Assembly (NCBI GenBank): GCA_902489295.1
Contig: CABTZM010000026.1
Span: 1 to 16,910 of the forward strand
DNA: 16,910 nucleotides
Source: an uncultured Collinsella sp.
Lineage (GTDB): Bacteria; Actinomycetota; Coriobacteriia; Coriobacteriales; Coriobacteriaceae
Direction: 5' to 3'
Shown one piece after another: positions 7,878-14,806 of the stretch. The translations under genes were made by a program, and so were the position numbers. The notes under the pieces are model-generated. The model worked only from the letters and a program-made list of their open reading frames with translations, was not told the DNA's origin and did not search any database. Every line of letters starts with the position of its first letter. Position 1 is the stretch's first letter.

Positions 7878-10091
7878 ATGAACAGCACGCTGGGTGATTC
7901 CTTTGATGTCGAAACCATGCGCCTGACGCTGGAGGCCATGTTTAACGGTACCTTCTTCTATGGACAGCAGAAGGAGGACGGCACGGCCGACAAGGACAGC
8001 GGCGGCATCTTGGTCAAGATCAATACCAAGACCGGTGAGACCAAGCTGCTACTCTCTGAATCGCTCAACGGCGTCGCTCCTTTGTTCCGCAATGCCGTGA
8101 GCTATAAGGGTAAGCTCTATTTCTGCGGCAGCGTCAGGACCAATGACGGCAAAGGCGGCCTGCCTGCTGTATACGAGATCGATCCTAAGACGGATGAGTA
8201 CAAAGTTGTCTATCAGGGCCTTTCGAGCATGCAGGATTACGGTGCTGCCTACAAGCAGGGCATTTCTACCGGTATCCGCGGCATGTGCGTCCATGATGGC
8301 CAGCTCGTCATCAGTAATGTGGGTAAAGACGCGAACGGTAATTTTGTGTCGACAATCCTGACGTCGTCTGACCCCTCGAAGGGCCAGGACAGCTTCACCG
8401 AGATTGCCAACTCGGAGACGCTGTTTGGCTATCCGGCGATTCGCTATCAGGACAGCATCTACGGCGGCGCCATTTGGGATATGGTCTCGTACAATGGCCA
8501 TCTCTATACGACCATCTGCACCGGTACGCCCGAGAACGCTCCCGATGATAATTCCATGCAGTCGTTTGCCATGGTCCGTGGCGACAAGAATGCCGACGGC
8601 AGCTATTCGTGGACTCCCATTGTCGGCGATCAGAAGACGGACGGTGCAAAGTACTGCTTTGGCATCGATCCTGCCCGTACCCGTTCTGGCGCTGCCAACC
8701 TCATCGTCTACAACGACTACCTCTATATCGGTGAATACAACGACGAGGAGATTGCCCTCGAGCGCATCCTGTTCAACAAATCCAACACCGAAGAGGGCGG
8801 CAAGAGCAGCATGGGTGGCGTTGACTGCTCGTTTGTGAATGCCAATCTTGAGCAGTCGGTTAACATCTATCGCATGGACAAGGACGAGAACATGGAGCTC
8901 GTCGTTGGCGATCGCACCGACATGTTCCCCGAGGGCGGTATTTCCGGCCTGACTTCGGGCTTTGGCCGAAACGAGAACCAGTACATTTGGCGCATGCAGA
9001 AGTTCGACGGCAAGCTGTATATCGGTACCTTTGATACCGCGAGCCTGCTTGAGCCGATCGGCCAGTTCTCCAATGGCGACATTATCGATATGACGCCCGA
9101 GGAGTGGGACTCTCAGGTTCAGCGCCTTAGGGACCTGCTCAATCACCTGCTCGACAAGAAATCGCCTGACGACCCCATCGCTCCCGTGAACACGCTTGCG
9201 GACGATGATTCAAACGAGGCCGTCGAGGTCGATGATTCGAACGAAGCTGCTGAGGTTGATGATTCAAACAAGGCCGTCGATGTCGATGACGAGAAGACCG
9301 AGGTTGCTAAGGGCTTTGGCGATCTGAGCGATGCGCTGGAGGATGCCGCGGGCGGTCTTTGCGATCAGGCCGCGACGATGTCCCAGGACTTTGAGGACGA
9401 CGCCGCTTATGTCCAGAAGATCGATGGCGAGATCGCGTACTTCAAGTCCTTTGCCGACCAGTATCAGGACATGCTCGATAGCTATGAGAGCCTTAAGCAG
9501 CAGTACGAGGATGCCTATGGCACCGAGCTGCCGAGCGATATTCAGGATGCGCTCGATAAGCTGCTGAGCGAGGAGAACCTTAAGAAGTTGCAGAGTGTCC
9601 TTACGTGCATGTGTTACCTGCGCGATGCCGAGCGCGGCTTTGATATGTATGTGACCGAGGACGGCGTGAACTTTACGACGCTGACGACCAATGGCTTTAA
9701 CGATCCGTATAACCATGGTCTGCGCACCTTTGCGGTGACCAACCAGGGTCTGTGCCTTGGTACCGCCAACCCGTTCTATGGTTGCCAGGTCTGGATCCAG
9801 CGCAAGGAGAATTCGGAGAATCCGGTTGATCCCGGTACTCCGGATCCGACGGAACCCACCGATCCTTCGCAGCCGGGTGGCGGCGATCAGCCTGGCGGCA
9901 GCCAGACGGGTGGCAACGACCAGTCGAGCAGCACCACGACCACCGTCACGACGACCGCTAAGAAGACTCCGAAGGACGGCTCGCTGCCTCGCGCTGGCGA
10001 CTCGACCCTCACGCTGGTCTTGGGATTGCTGGTTGCAGCTGCCGCAGTGCTTGGCATTGCTCTCGTCTTGCGCAAGCGTTCTCGTCGCTAG
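7878..10091 (+). CDS. 3' part of a frameshifted, sortase-anchored beta-propeller-like surface protein
   Basis: This is the 737-codon remainder of the gene that begins at 7540; the ATG at 7878 has no good ribosome site and is internal to the ancestral frame. Six further repeats of the form NxLYIGT occur near 8112, 8301, 8499, 8718, 9012 and 9747, making seven with the one in the 5' part, which suggests a seven-bladed propeller. Between blades six and seven is an insert: three 9-residue repeats (DDSNEAVEV type, 9204-9284) and an acidic probable coiled coil to about 9600. The end is a Pro/Thr/Gly-rich wall spacer, LPRAG (9984-9998), a hydrophobic helix and RKRSRR, a sortase signal with Ala for Thr. 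Ligand and activity are unknown. Its stop shares the tetranucleotide CTAG with the convergent yolD-like gene. Confidence 0.85.
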   Translation: MNSTLGDSFDVETMRLTLEAMFNGTFFYGQQKEDGTADKDSGGILVKINTKTGETKLLLSESLNGVAPLFRNAVSYKGKLYFCGSVRTNDGKGGLPAVYEIDPKTDEYKVVYQGLSSMQDYGAAYKQGISTGIRGMCVHDGQLVISNVGKDANGNFVSTILTSSDPSKGQDSFTEIANSETLFGYPAIRYQDSIYGGAIWDMVSYNGHLYTTICTGTPENAPDDNSMQSFAMVRGDKNADGSYSWTPIVGDQKTDGAKYCFGIDPARTRSGAANLIVYNDYLYIGEYNDEEIALERILFNKSNTEEGGKSSMGGVDCSFVNANLEQSVNIYRMDKDENMELVVGDRTDMFPEGGISGLTSGFGRNENQYIWRMQKFDGKLYIGTFDTASLLEPIGQFSNGDIIDMTPEEWDSQVQRLRDLLNHLLDKKSPDDPIAPVNTLADDDSNEAVEVDDSNEAAEVDDSNKAVDVDDEKTEVAKGFGDLSDALEDAAGGLCDQAATMSQDFEDDAAYVQKIDGEIAYFKSFADQYQDMLDSYESLKQQYEDAYGTELPSDIQDALDKLLSEENLKKLQSVLTCMCYLRDAERGFDMYVTEDGVNFTTLTTNGFNDPYNHGLRTFAVTNQGLCLGTANPFYGCQVWIQRKENSENPVDPGTPDPTEPTDPSQPGGGDQPGGSQTGGNDQSSSTTTTVTTTAKKTPKDGSLPRAGDSTLTLVLGLLVAAAAVLGIALVLRKRSRR
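9204..9284 (+). repeat. three tandem 27-bp repeats coding DDSN(E/K)A(V/A)(E/D)V
   Basis: Units at 9204-9230, 9231-9257 and 9258-9284 encode nearly the same nine residues but differ at several synonymous positions, so the array is not a very recent duplication. It forms the acidic linker before the coiled-coil insert of the surface protein. Confidence 0.85.
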
Positions 10092-10513
10092 GCTCGTCCG
10101 CGTAGCTCAATGTCCTGGATATCGTCGAAGTTGATGGCGATATCCCTGAGTTTGAGCAGCTTGAATGCGGGTAACGCTTCGTCGAGAATGCCCGTGCGGC
10201 TACGATAGCCGTACGTATCGTAATAGGTGACGCGCACCAAGTCGCCGCGTTTGAGGCCCTCGAGCTTTTGCGAAAGCTCGAGGGCTTTTTCTTCCGTGAG
10301 CTCACGTTTTTGCTCGACGGTGATTTCCTGCTTGCGCACGAGTTCGTAGTATCCCGTGAGGGCGGCAAAGGGCATAAACTGTGCGGCGCGGTTGGCGCGC
10401 ACGGCACCGTTGGCAGTGAGGTTGGGGTCGGCTGCGCGGCGTCTGCCCTCGGGGTCCGCCAGGCGCTCGAAGGCGGTCGGCGGGCGCATGGGCTGTTGTT
10501 TGGGTTTAGGCAC
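10088..10513 (-). CDS. YolD-like family protein
   Basis: A 141-residue partner of the polymerase encoded just upstream. RAAQFMPFAALTGYYEL (about residues 41-57) is the hallmark YolD-like motif, followed by a charged helical stretch (VEQKRELTEEKALELSQKLE) and a small beta domain (DLVRVTYYDTYGYRSRTG). In Bacillus, yolD-like genes sit beside UvrX/YqjW-type polymerases, and they have been proposed to play a UmuD-like accessory role; the biochemical role is unproven. The start is set at GTG 10513 because GGAGG (10522-10518) lies five bases before it. A TTG at 10525 is the longer alternative. It overlaps the polymerase stop by eight bases (GTGCCTAA), so translation is probably coupled. Its stop codon overlaps the stop of the convergent surface protein. 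Confidence 0.85.
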   Translation of the reverse strand: MPKPKQQPMRPPTAFERLADPEGRRRAADPNLTANGAVRANRAAQFMPFAALTGYYELVRKQEITVEQKRELTEEKALELSQKLEGLKRGDLVRVTYYDTYGYRSRTGILDEALPAFKLLKLRDIAINFDDIQDIELRGRA

Positions 10514-12011
10514 GGTGTCCTCCAACTTGATCGTTGCGCTCGCGCGCGGTGGCGCCGGCGGTAAAGCTTAATCCCTTGACGAGCGCGTTCTTGCCGTACT
10601 TGCCTTTCACGGCCAGGACGGCGCGCGCCAGGTCGCGCTCGCGCTCATCGGCCTCGATATCGCTGAACAGATCGATGGTGGCAAATTCCTCGGGCACAAG
10701 ATTGCTAAAGCCCAGGTTGATGCGCTTGACCGGTCGTTTGGGATCGACAGTCTGCGCCCAGAGCTCATCGAAATAGCCCATGATCTTCTTAAACGAATTG
10801 GTACGCTCGGGCAGCTTGCGCGAGGCGTTGGAGTGCGCAAAGAGCGCGGCATAGCCACCACGCGGTTTGCCACCATGCTCTCCCACAAAGATGCCATCGA
10901 TTGCCTGCGCTTCGCGCACCAGGCGGCGCCGTTCGTCATCGCGCTGGACGGGCTTGGGAGCACGGGGCGCGAGCTCGGGGCCGGCGGTTGCGGTGGGTTC
11001 GATGCTCGACGTACTCGAGCGCAGGTGTCCGCATCCGTCCACATATTGTGCAGTACCGCTGGCATCAAGCCTGCGTATGTCGGCGCGCTCGCTCGCGTAG
11101 CCCACAAAGAGCGAGATGCTGTCGCAGACCACGTGCTTATCGACCAAGTCTAAAACGGCGTTGTCGACCATCTCGCGCAAGACGGTATAGGCCTGTTCGT
11201 AGGCATAACCCTTCGAGAGTACCTGTCCTGTGGTGGTCGAAGTTGCTTGCGGGCGATAGGCTTGGATATCGGCGATGGTTGTCGGCTCGCGCCCGAAGGC
11301 ATGGTCGATGAGATATTCGGCATTGACGCCGAGCTCGTCGTAAAGCAGGTTTTCGTCGAGCGCCGCGACGCCCATCAGATCGTAGACGCCGTATTTCTCG
11401 AGGCGGGCTGCCACGCCGGGACCGATGCCCCAGATATCGGTGATGGGACGATGGGGCCAGATCTCCTTGCGAAAGGTCTCGTCGTCGAGTATGCCGATGC
11501 GGCTGGGTACGTGCTTGGCGGTAATGTCGAGCGCTACCTTGGCCTGGAATAGGTTGGGGCCGATGCCGACCGTCGCCGTGATGCCGGTGCGCGCGAGGAC
11601 CTCGTCGCGCAGCGTGCAGGCGAACCCTTCCGCATCGGTGTGATAGAGGTCCAGATAGGGCGTCACGTCGATAAAGCACTCATCGATGGAGTAGACGTGC
11701 ACGTCCTGGGGGCTGACGTATTCCAGATAGATACCGTAGATTTTCGCCGACACCTCCATGTAATGCTGCATGCGCGGTACGGCCATGATGTAGTCGATGC
11801 CATCGGGAATTTCGAACAGACGGCAGCGATTGCGTATCCCGAGGTCCTTCATGGCCTGTGTGATGGCGAGGCAGATGGTCGTGCGTCCGCGTGATTCGTC
11901 GGCAACGACCAGGTTGGTGGTGAGTGGATCGAGCCCGCGGTCCACGCACTCGACGCTGGCATAAAACGTCTTGAGGTCGATGCAGATGTAGGTGTGCTGC
12001 TCGTGCGCCAC
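10506..12011 (-). CDS. Y-family translesion DNA polymerase, UvrX/UmuC-like
   Basis: Error-prone polymerase for damaged templates, 501 residues from the chosen start. Palm residues D12 (YICIDLKTFYASVEC), D110 and E111 (YSIDECF) are intact. A helix-hairpin-helix thumb is seen in DIWGIGPGVAARLEKYGV (193-210), and the little-finger region starts after about 255. ATIDLFSD (444-451) resembles a beta-clamp binding peptide. The C-terminus GATARERNDQVGGH is typical of the Firmicute UvrX/YqjW branch rather than DinB. About 70 residues (318-388, Pro/Arg-rich) look inserted in the little finger. GTG at 12011 is chosen because GGGAGGA lies four to five bases upstream; the ATG at 12083 would lie upstream of the promoter -10 and is excluded. 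A LexA-like box covers the promoter, and a yolD-like gene is coupled downstream. Confidence 0.92.
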   Translation of the reverse strand: MAHEQHTYICIDLKTFYASVECVDRGLDPLTTNLVVADESRGRTTICLAITQAMKDLGIRNRCRLFEIPDGIDYIMAVPRMQHYMEVSAKIYGIYLEYVSPQDVHVYSIDECFIDVTPYLDLYHTDAEGFACTLRDEVLARTGITATVGIGPNLFQAKVALDITAKHVPSRIGILDDETFRKEIWPHRPITDIWGIGPGVAARLEKYGVYDLMGVAALDENLLYDELGVNAEYLIDHAFGREPTTIADIQAYRPQATSTTTGQVLSKGYAYEQAYTVLREMVDNAVLDLVDKHVVCDSISLFVGYASERADIRRLDASGTAQYVDGCGHLRSSTSSIEPTATAGPELAPRAPKPVQRDDERRRLVREAQAIDGIFVGEHGGKPRGGYAALFAHSNASRKLPERTNSFKKIMGYFDELWAQTVDPKRPVKRINLGFSNLVPEEFATIDLFSDIEADERERDLARAVLAVKGKYGKNALVKGLSFTAGATARERNDQVGGHRA

Positions 12012-12040
12012 GCGTCCTCCCATCAAACACATGTTCTTAT

Positions 12041-12054
12041 CGAATACCTGTTCG
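12041..12054 (-). promoter_or_regulatory. LexA (SOS) box of the polymerase operon
   Basis: On the minus strand CGAACAGGTATTCG matches the Gram-positive/actinobacterial SOS consensus (CGAAC-N4-GTTCG) at all but one of the fixed positions. It is the core of a longer palindrome with TTATCGAA arms. It directly abuts the -10 element and lies 30 bases before the start codon, the standard position for LexA repression. Confidence 0.8.
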
Positions 12055-12083
12055 ATAATACCCGCTCGACCGGACACCGTCAA
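12055..12083 (-). promoter_or_regulatory. promoter of the polymerase-yolD operon
   Basis: TTGACG (12083-12078) and TATTAT (12060-12055) are separated by exactly 17 bases, each one mismatch from consensus. The LexA-like box follows immediately. This places the transcript start near 12048 and fixes the coding start at or below 12032. Confidence 0.8.
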
Positions 12084-12093
12084 AACCTGTCAA

Positions 12094-12119
12094 AAAGGGA
12101 CTGGTTTGTTTTGGTAGGT
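12094..12119. repeat. single-arm copy of the 12782-12843 palindromic element
   Basis: These 26 bases match the reverse complement of the right arm at 12818-12843 at 23 positions (shared core AAAGGGAC-GGTTT-TTTTGG-AGGT). No matching second arm was found nearby. It sits between the divergent polymerase promoter and the Fe-ADH-like gene. Confidence 0.7.
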
Positions 12120-12246
12120 ATGGTCGTGCGGTTGGATTGGGTTTTAACGCAGCTCTAAAGAGTGCGAAACAGCTCGGAAAACCTCGCTTCGTAGCATGGG
12201 CCTAACGATTGATACCGCCTATACGCATGGAAAGGTTGTGGAAAAG

Positions 12247-12771
12247 ATGGTCAATTATGGGTTCGGTATGCCGACGCGCCTTGTTGCGGATGGAGACGTG
12301 GCTCGCTGGTGCGGACGATTGGTCGCTCACTACGGAGGCACCAAGGCGCTGGTTGTGCTGGGCGGTGACAAGCATACGCGCGATGAGCTTGTCTCGGCGG
12401 CACTTGGCTCGCTTGATCGAGCCCTACTCGAGCGTGTGCTTTTCCGCTGCGGCTCGTTTGAGGGCGACGGGGGAGACGAGCTGATCGACGAAGCCGTGGC
12501 CCTGGCGACCGACGAAGGCGTGGACTTTGTCCTGGCGATTGGCGATGCCGATACTGCTGGCTTTGCGCGCGAGCTCGCGCGTCGCATGGCGGCGCTCGAT
12601 GCCGGCGAAGACGGCTTTGTGCCTTATGGATGCATTGTCTCGGAGGGCAAGGTGCCTGCCGTCGTGGGCACCGGCGAGGTTCCCGTTTTTGCCATTATCG
12701 CGCCCGAACTGCTGGAGGGCATCGGGTCTCCTCTGCGTGAGTTGCTCGGTAGCGTCTGCGCTGCGGCCTAA
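12247..12771 (+). CDS. truncated iron-containing alcohol dehydrogenase-like protein
   Basis: The first residues, YGFGMPTRLVADGDVARWCG, and the strand KALVVLGG follow the N-terminal nucleotide-binding half of the Fe-ADH family. Only 174 residues are present against about 380, and the helical C-terminal half with the Asp/His metal ligands is missing. The usual NAD-binding GGGS loop after the FVLAIG strand is replaced by DADT, so catalysis is unlikely. The later PYGCIVSEGKVPAVVG stretch keeps the spacing of the family but not its motif. ATG at 12247 gives the normal family start and has purine-rich sequence upstream; ATG at 12196 adds 17 residues with a poor ribosome site. The open frame is clean with normal codon use, so it may be a retained half-protein rather than debris. 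The role is unknown. Confidence 0.65.
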   Translation: MVNYGFGMPTRLVADGDVARWCGRLVAHYGGTKALVVLGGDKHTRDELVSAALGSLDRALLERVLFRCGSFEGDGGDELIDEAVALATDEGVDFVLAIGDADTAGFARELARRMAALDAGEDGFVPYGCIVSEGKVPAVVGTGEVPVFAIIAPELLEGIGSPLRELLGSVCAAA

Positions 12772-12781
12772 TATTTGCCAT

Positions 12782-12843
12782 AAAGGGACGGGTAATTTTT
12801 GGTTGGTAAAGCGTTTGACCTGCCAAAATAAACCTGTCCCTTT
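12782..12843. repeat. palindromic intergenic element, 26-base arms
   Basis: The arms 12782-12807 and 12818-12843 pair at 20 of 26 positions around a ten-base loop, with the outer bases AAAGGGAC and GTCCCTTT perfect. It starts ten bases after the Fe-ADH-like stop and ends in a T run, so it could also act as a terminator for that gene. A single-arm relative lies at 12094-12119. Confidence 0.75.
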
Positions 12844-12905
12844 TTGGTCGGTCGCCGTTTGAGGGCGGATTGGCAACGCTCGCTGATTGTAGTCTTGACC
12901 TGCGC

Positions 12906-12911
12906 TAGAAT
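12906..12911 (+). promoter_or_regulatory. possible -10 element for pgi
   Basis: TAGAAT matches the -10 consensus at five of six positions, 60 bases before the pgi start. At 17 bases upstream the -35 is only CTGATT. TTGACC at 12895-12900 would instead need a poor -10 near 12918. The promoter is therefore unresolved. Confidence 0.3.
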
Positions 12912-12970
12912 AGTGGCATCTGAATGTCCGGGCGCATGGAGGCGTGCGCCCGTATGCTGAGGAGGACTTT

Positions 12971-14665
12971 ATGGCAACTGTTGCCGCACCTATCGATGCT
13001 ACGTCGACTGCCGCTTGGAAGGCGCTCGAGGCTCATCAGGAGAAGCTCGAGGCCGAAGGTATCGACCTCAAGGCCTGGTTCGCTGCTGACGCCGAGCGCG
13101 TGAACAAGCTGAGCTTTGACGCCGGTGACCTGCACTTCGATCTGTCGAAGAACCTGGTGACCGATGAGACCGTCAAGCTGCTGTGCGATCTTGCCCGCGA
13201 GGTGAAGCTCGAGGAGCGCCGCGACGCCATGTTCTCCGGGGAGCACATCAACACCACCGAGGACCGCGCCGTCCTGCACACCGCGCTGCGCCGCCCGGCA
13301 AGCGAGAAGGGCCAGCTCATCGTCGACGGCCAGGACGTCGTCGCCGACGTGCACGAGGTCCTCGACCGCATGTATGCCTTCGCCGAGCGCGTGCGCTCCG
13401 GTGAGTGGAAGGGCGTTACCGGCAAGAAGATCGAGCATCTGGTGTCCATCGGCATCGGCGGCTCCGACCTGGGCCCGGTCATGGCTTACGAGGCTCTGCG
13501 CCCCTACGCCGACGCCGGTATCGACTGCCGTTACATCTCCAACATTGACCCCAACGATCAGGCAGAGAAGCTCAAGGGCCTCGATCCCGAGACCACGCTC
13601 GTGATCATCGTCTCCAAGACTTTCACCACGCTCGAGACCCTCACCAACGCTCGCGAGGTCAAGACCTGGATGCTCGAGCAGCTCAAGGCTCAGGGTGCCA
13701 TCGACGGTTCCGATGAGCAGAACGCCGAGGCCGTGGCAAAGCACTTTGTCGCCGTTTCCACCGCACTCGAGAAGGTTGAGGCCTTCGGTATCGACCCCGC
13801 AAACGCCTTCGGTTTCTGGAACTGGGTCGGCGGCCGCTATTCTGTCGACTCCGCCGTGGGCCTGTCGCTGATCGTCGTGCTCGGCCCCGAGCGCTTCCGG
13901 CAGTTCCTCGAGGGCTTCCACGCCATCGACGAGTACTTCTGCAACACGCCGCTCGAGAACAATGCCGTCGCGCTGATGGGTCTGCTCAACGTCTGGTACG
14001 TCAACTTCTTCGGTTCCAAGAGCCACGCCGTGCTTCCGTACTGCCAGTATCTGCACCGCTTCCCGGCCTACCTGCAGCAGCTCACCATGGAGTCCAACGG
14101 CAAGCATGTCCGCTGGGACGGCAGCGCCGTGACCTCCGACACCGGTGAGATCTTCTGGGGCGAGCCCGGCACCAACGGCCAGCATGCCTTCTACCAGCTG
14201 CTGCACCAGGGCACCGTGGTGGTTCCGGCCGATTTCATCGCCTTCGCCAATACCGCCAACCCTGCGACCGATAGCGGCCAGGACGTGCATGAGCTGTTCC
14301 TGGGCAACTTCCTGGCCCAGACCAAGGCGCTCGCCTTTGGCAAGACGGCCGACGAGGTTCGTGCCGAGGGCACGCCCGAGCAGATCGTCCCGGCCCGTTG
14401 CTTTGAGGGCAACCGCCCGACGACCTCGATCTTCGGCGACACGCTGACCCCGTTTGCGCTCGGCGAGCTCATCGCCCTGTACGAGCACATCACGTTTGTC
14501 GAGGGCACGGTCTGGGGCATCGACTCCTACGACCAGTGGGGCGTCGAGCTGGGCAAGCAGCTTGCCAAGCAGATCACCCCGGCCTTCCACGACGACGCCG
14601 CCAAGGCCGAGCAGGACGCTTCGACCCAGGCGCTCATCGAGTTCTATCGCGCTCACCGCAAGTAG
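12971..14665 (+). CDS. pgi: glucose-6-phosphate isomerase
   Basis: Interconverts glucose 6-phosphate and fructose 6-phosphate in glycolysis; cytoplasmic, 564 residues, full length. The two sugar-isomerase domains show GIGGSDLGPV (161-170) with SKTFTTLETLT (215-225), and GFWNWVGGRYSVDSAVGL (281-298). The catalytic glutamate is E374 (MESNGK), the ring-opening histidine is H405 (TNGQHAFYQLLHQG), and the lysine K529 lies in the second signature GIDSYDQWGVELGK. ATG at 12971 follows GAGGAGGA (12959-12965), a near-ideal ribosome site; the in-frame codons upstream are not conserved. Codon use is strongly biased to C-ending codons, as expected of a highly expressed gene, and this creates a long false antisense frame. 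It is transcribed alone, between a palindromic repeat and a strong terminator. Confidence 0.97.
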   Translation: MATVAAPIDATSTAAWKALEAHQEKLEAEGIDLKAWFAADAERVNKLSFDAGDLHFDLSKNLVTDETVKLLCDLAREVKLEERRDAMFSGEHINTTEDRAVLHTALRRPASEKGQLIVDGQDVVADVHEVLDRMYAFAERVRSGEWKGVTGKKIEHLVSIGIGGSDLGPVMAYEALRPYADAGIDCRYISNIDPNDQAEKLKGLDPETTLVIIVSKTFTTLETLTNAREVKTWMLEQLKAQGAIDGSDEQNAEAVAKHFVAVSTALEKVEAFGIDPANAFGFWNWVGGRYSVDSAVGLSLIVVLGPERFRQFLEGFHAIDEYFCNTPLENNAVALMGLLNVWYVNFFGSKSHAVLPYCQYLHRFPAYLQQLTMESNGKHVRWDGSAVTSDTGEIFWGEPGTNGQHAFYQLLHQGTVVVPADFIAFANTANPATDSGQDVHELFLGNFLAQTKALAFGKTADEVRAEGTPEQIVPARCFEGNRPTTSIFGDTLTPFALGELIALYEHITFVEGTVWGIDSYDQWGVELGKQLAKQITPAFHDDAAKAEQDASTQALIEFYRAHRK

Positions 14666-14697
14666 TCGCTGCTGTTAACGCATTGCGCCTTATAGCC

Positions 14698-14736
14698 GGG
14701 GGCCCGTATCCCATCGGATGCGGGCCCCTTTGCTTT
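14698..14736. terminator. intrinsic terminator between convergent pgi and VirD4-like genes
   Basis: GGGGCCCGTATCC (14699-14711) and GGATGCGGGCCCC (14716-14728) pair with one mismatch around a four-base loop, followed by TTTGCTTT. It ends pgi; the VirD4-like gene arrives from the other side about 70 bases away. Confidence 0.88.
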
Positions 14737-14806
14737 GCCGTGGTCCCGGGGCGCACGGCCTTTGTGGAACATCGCCGGGGCGCCGCGCGCTGCGAGAACC
14801 CTGCGC

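Noticed and set aside
12012..12083. N-terminal extension of the polymerase to ATG 12083
   Set aside because: It would begin upstream of the -10 and SOS box, and the extra residues are not family-like.
12196..12246. Upstream ATG at 12196 for the Fe-ADH-like protein
   Set aside because: Poor ribosome site, and the added residues precede the normal family N-terminus; kept as an alternative only.
12905..14656. 583-codon open frame antisense to pgi
   Set aside because: It mirrors the pgi frame, arises from strong C-ending codon bias, and has Val/Leu/Gly-rich composition with no motif or ribosome site.
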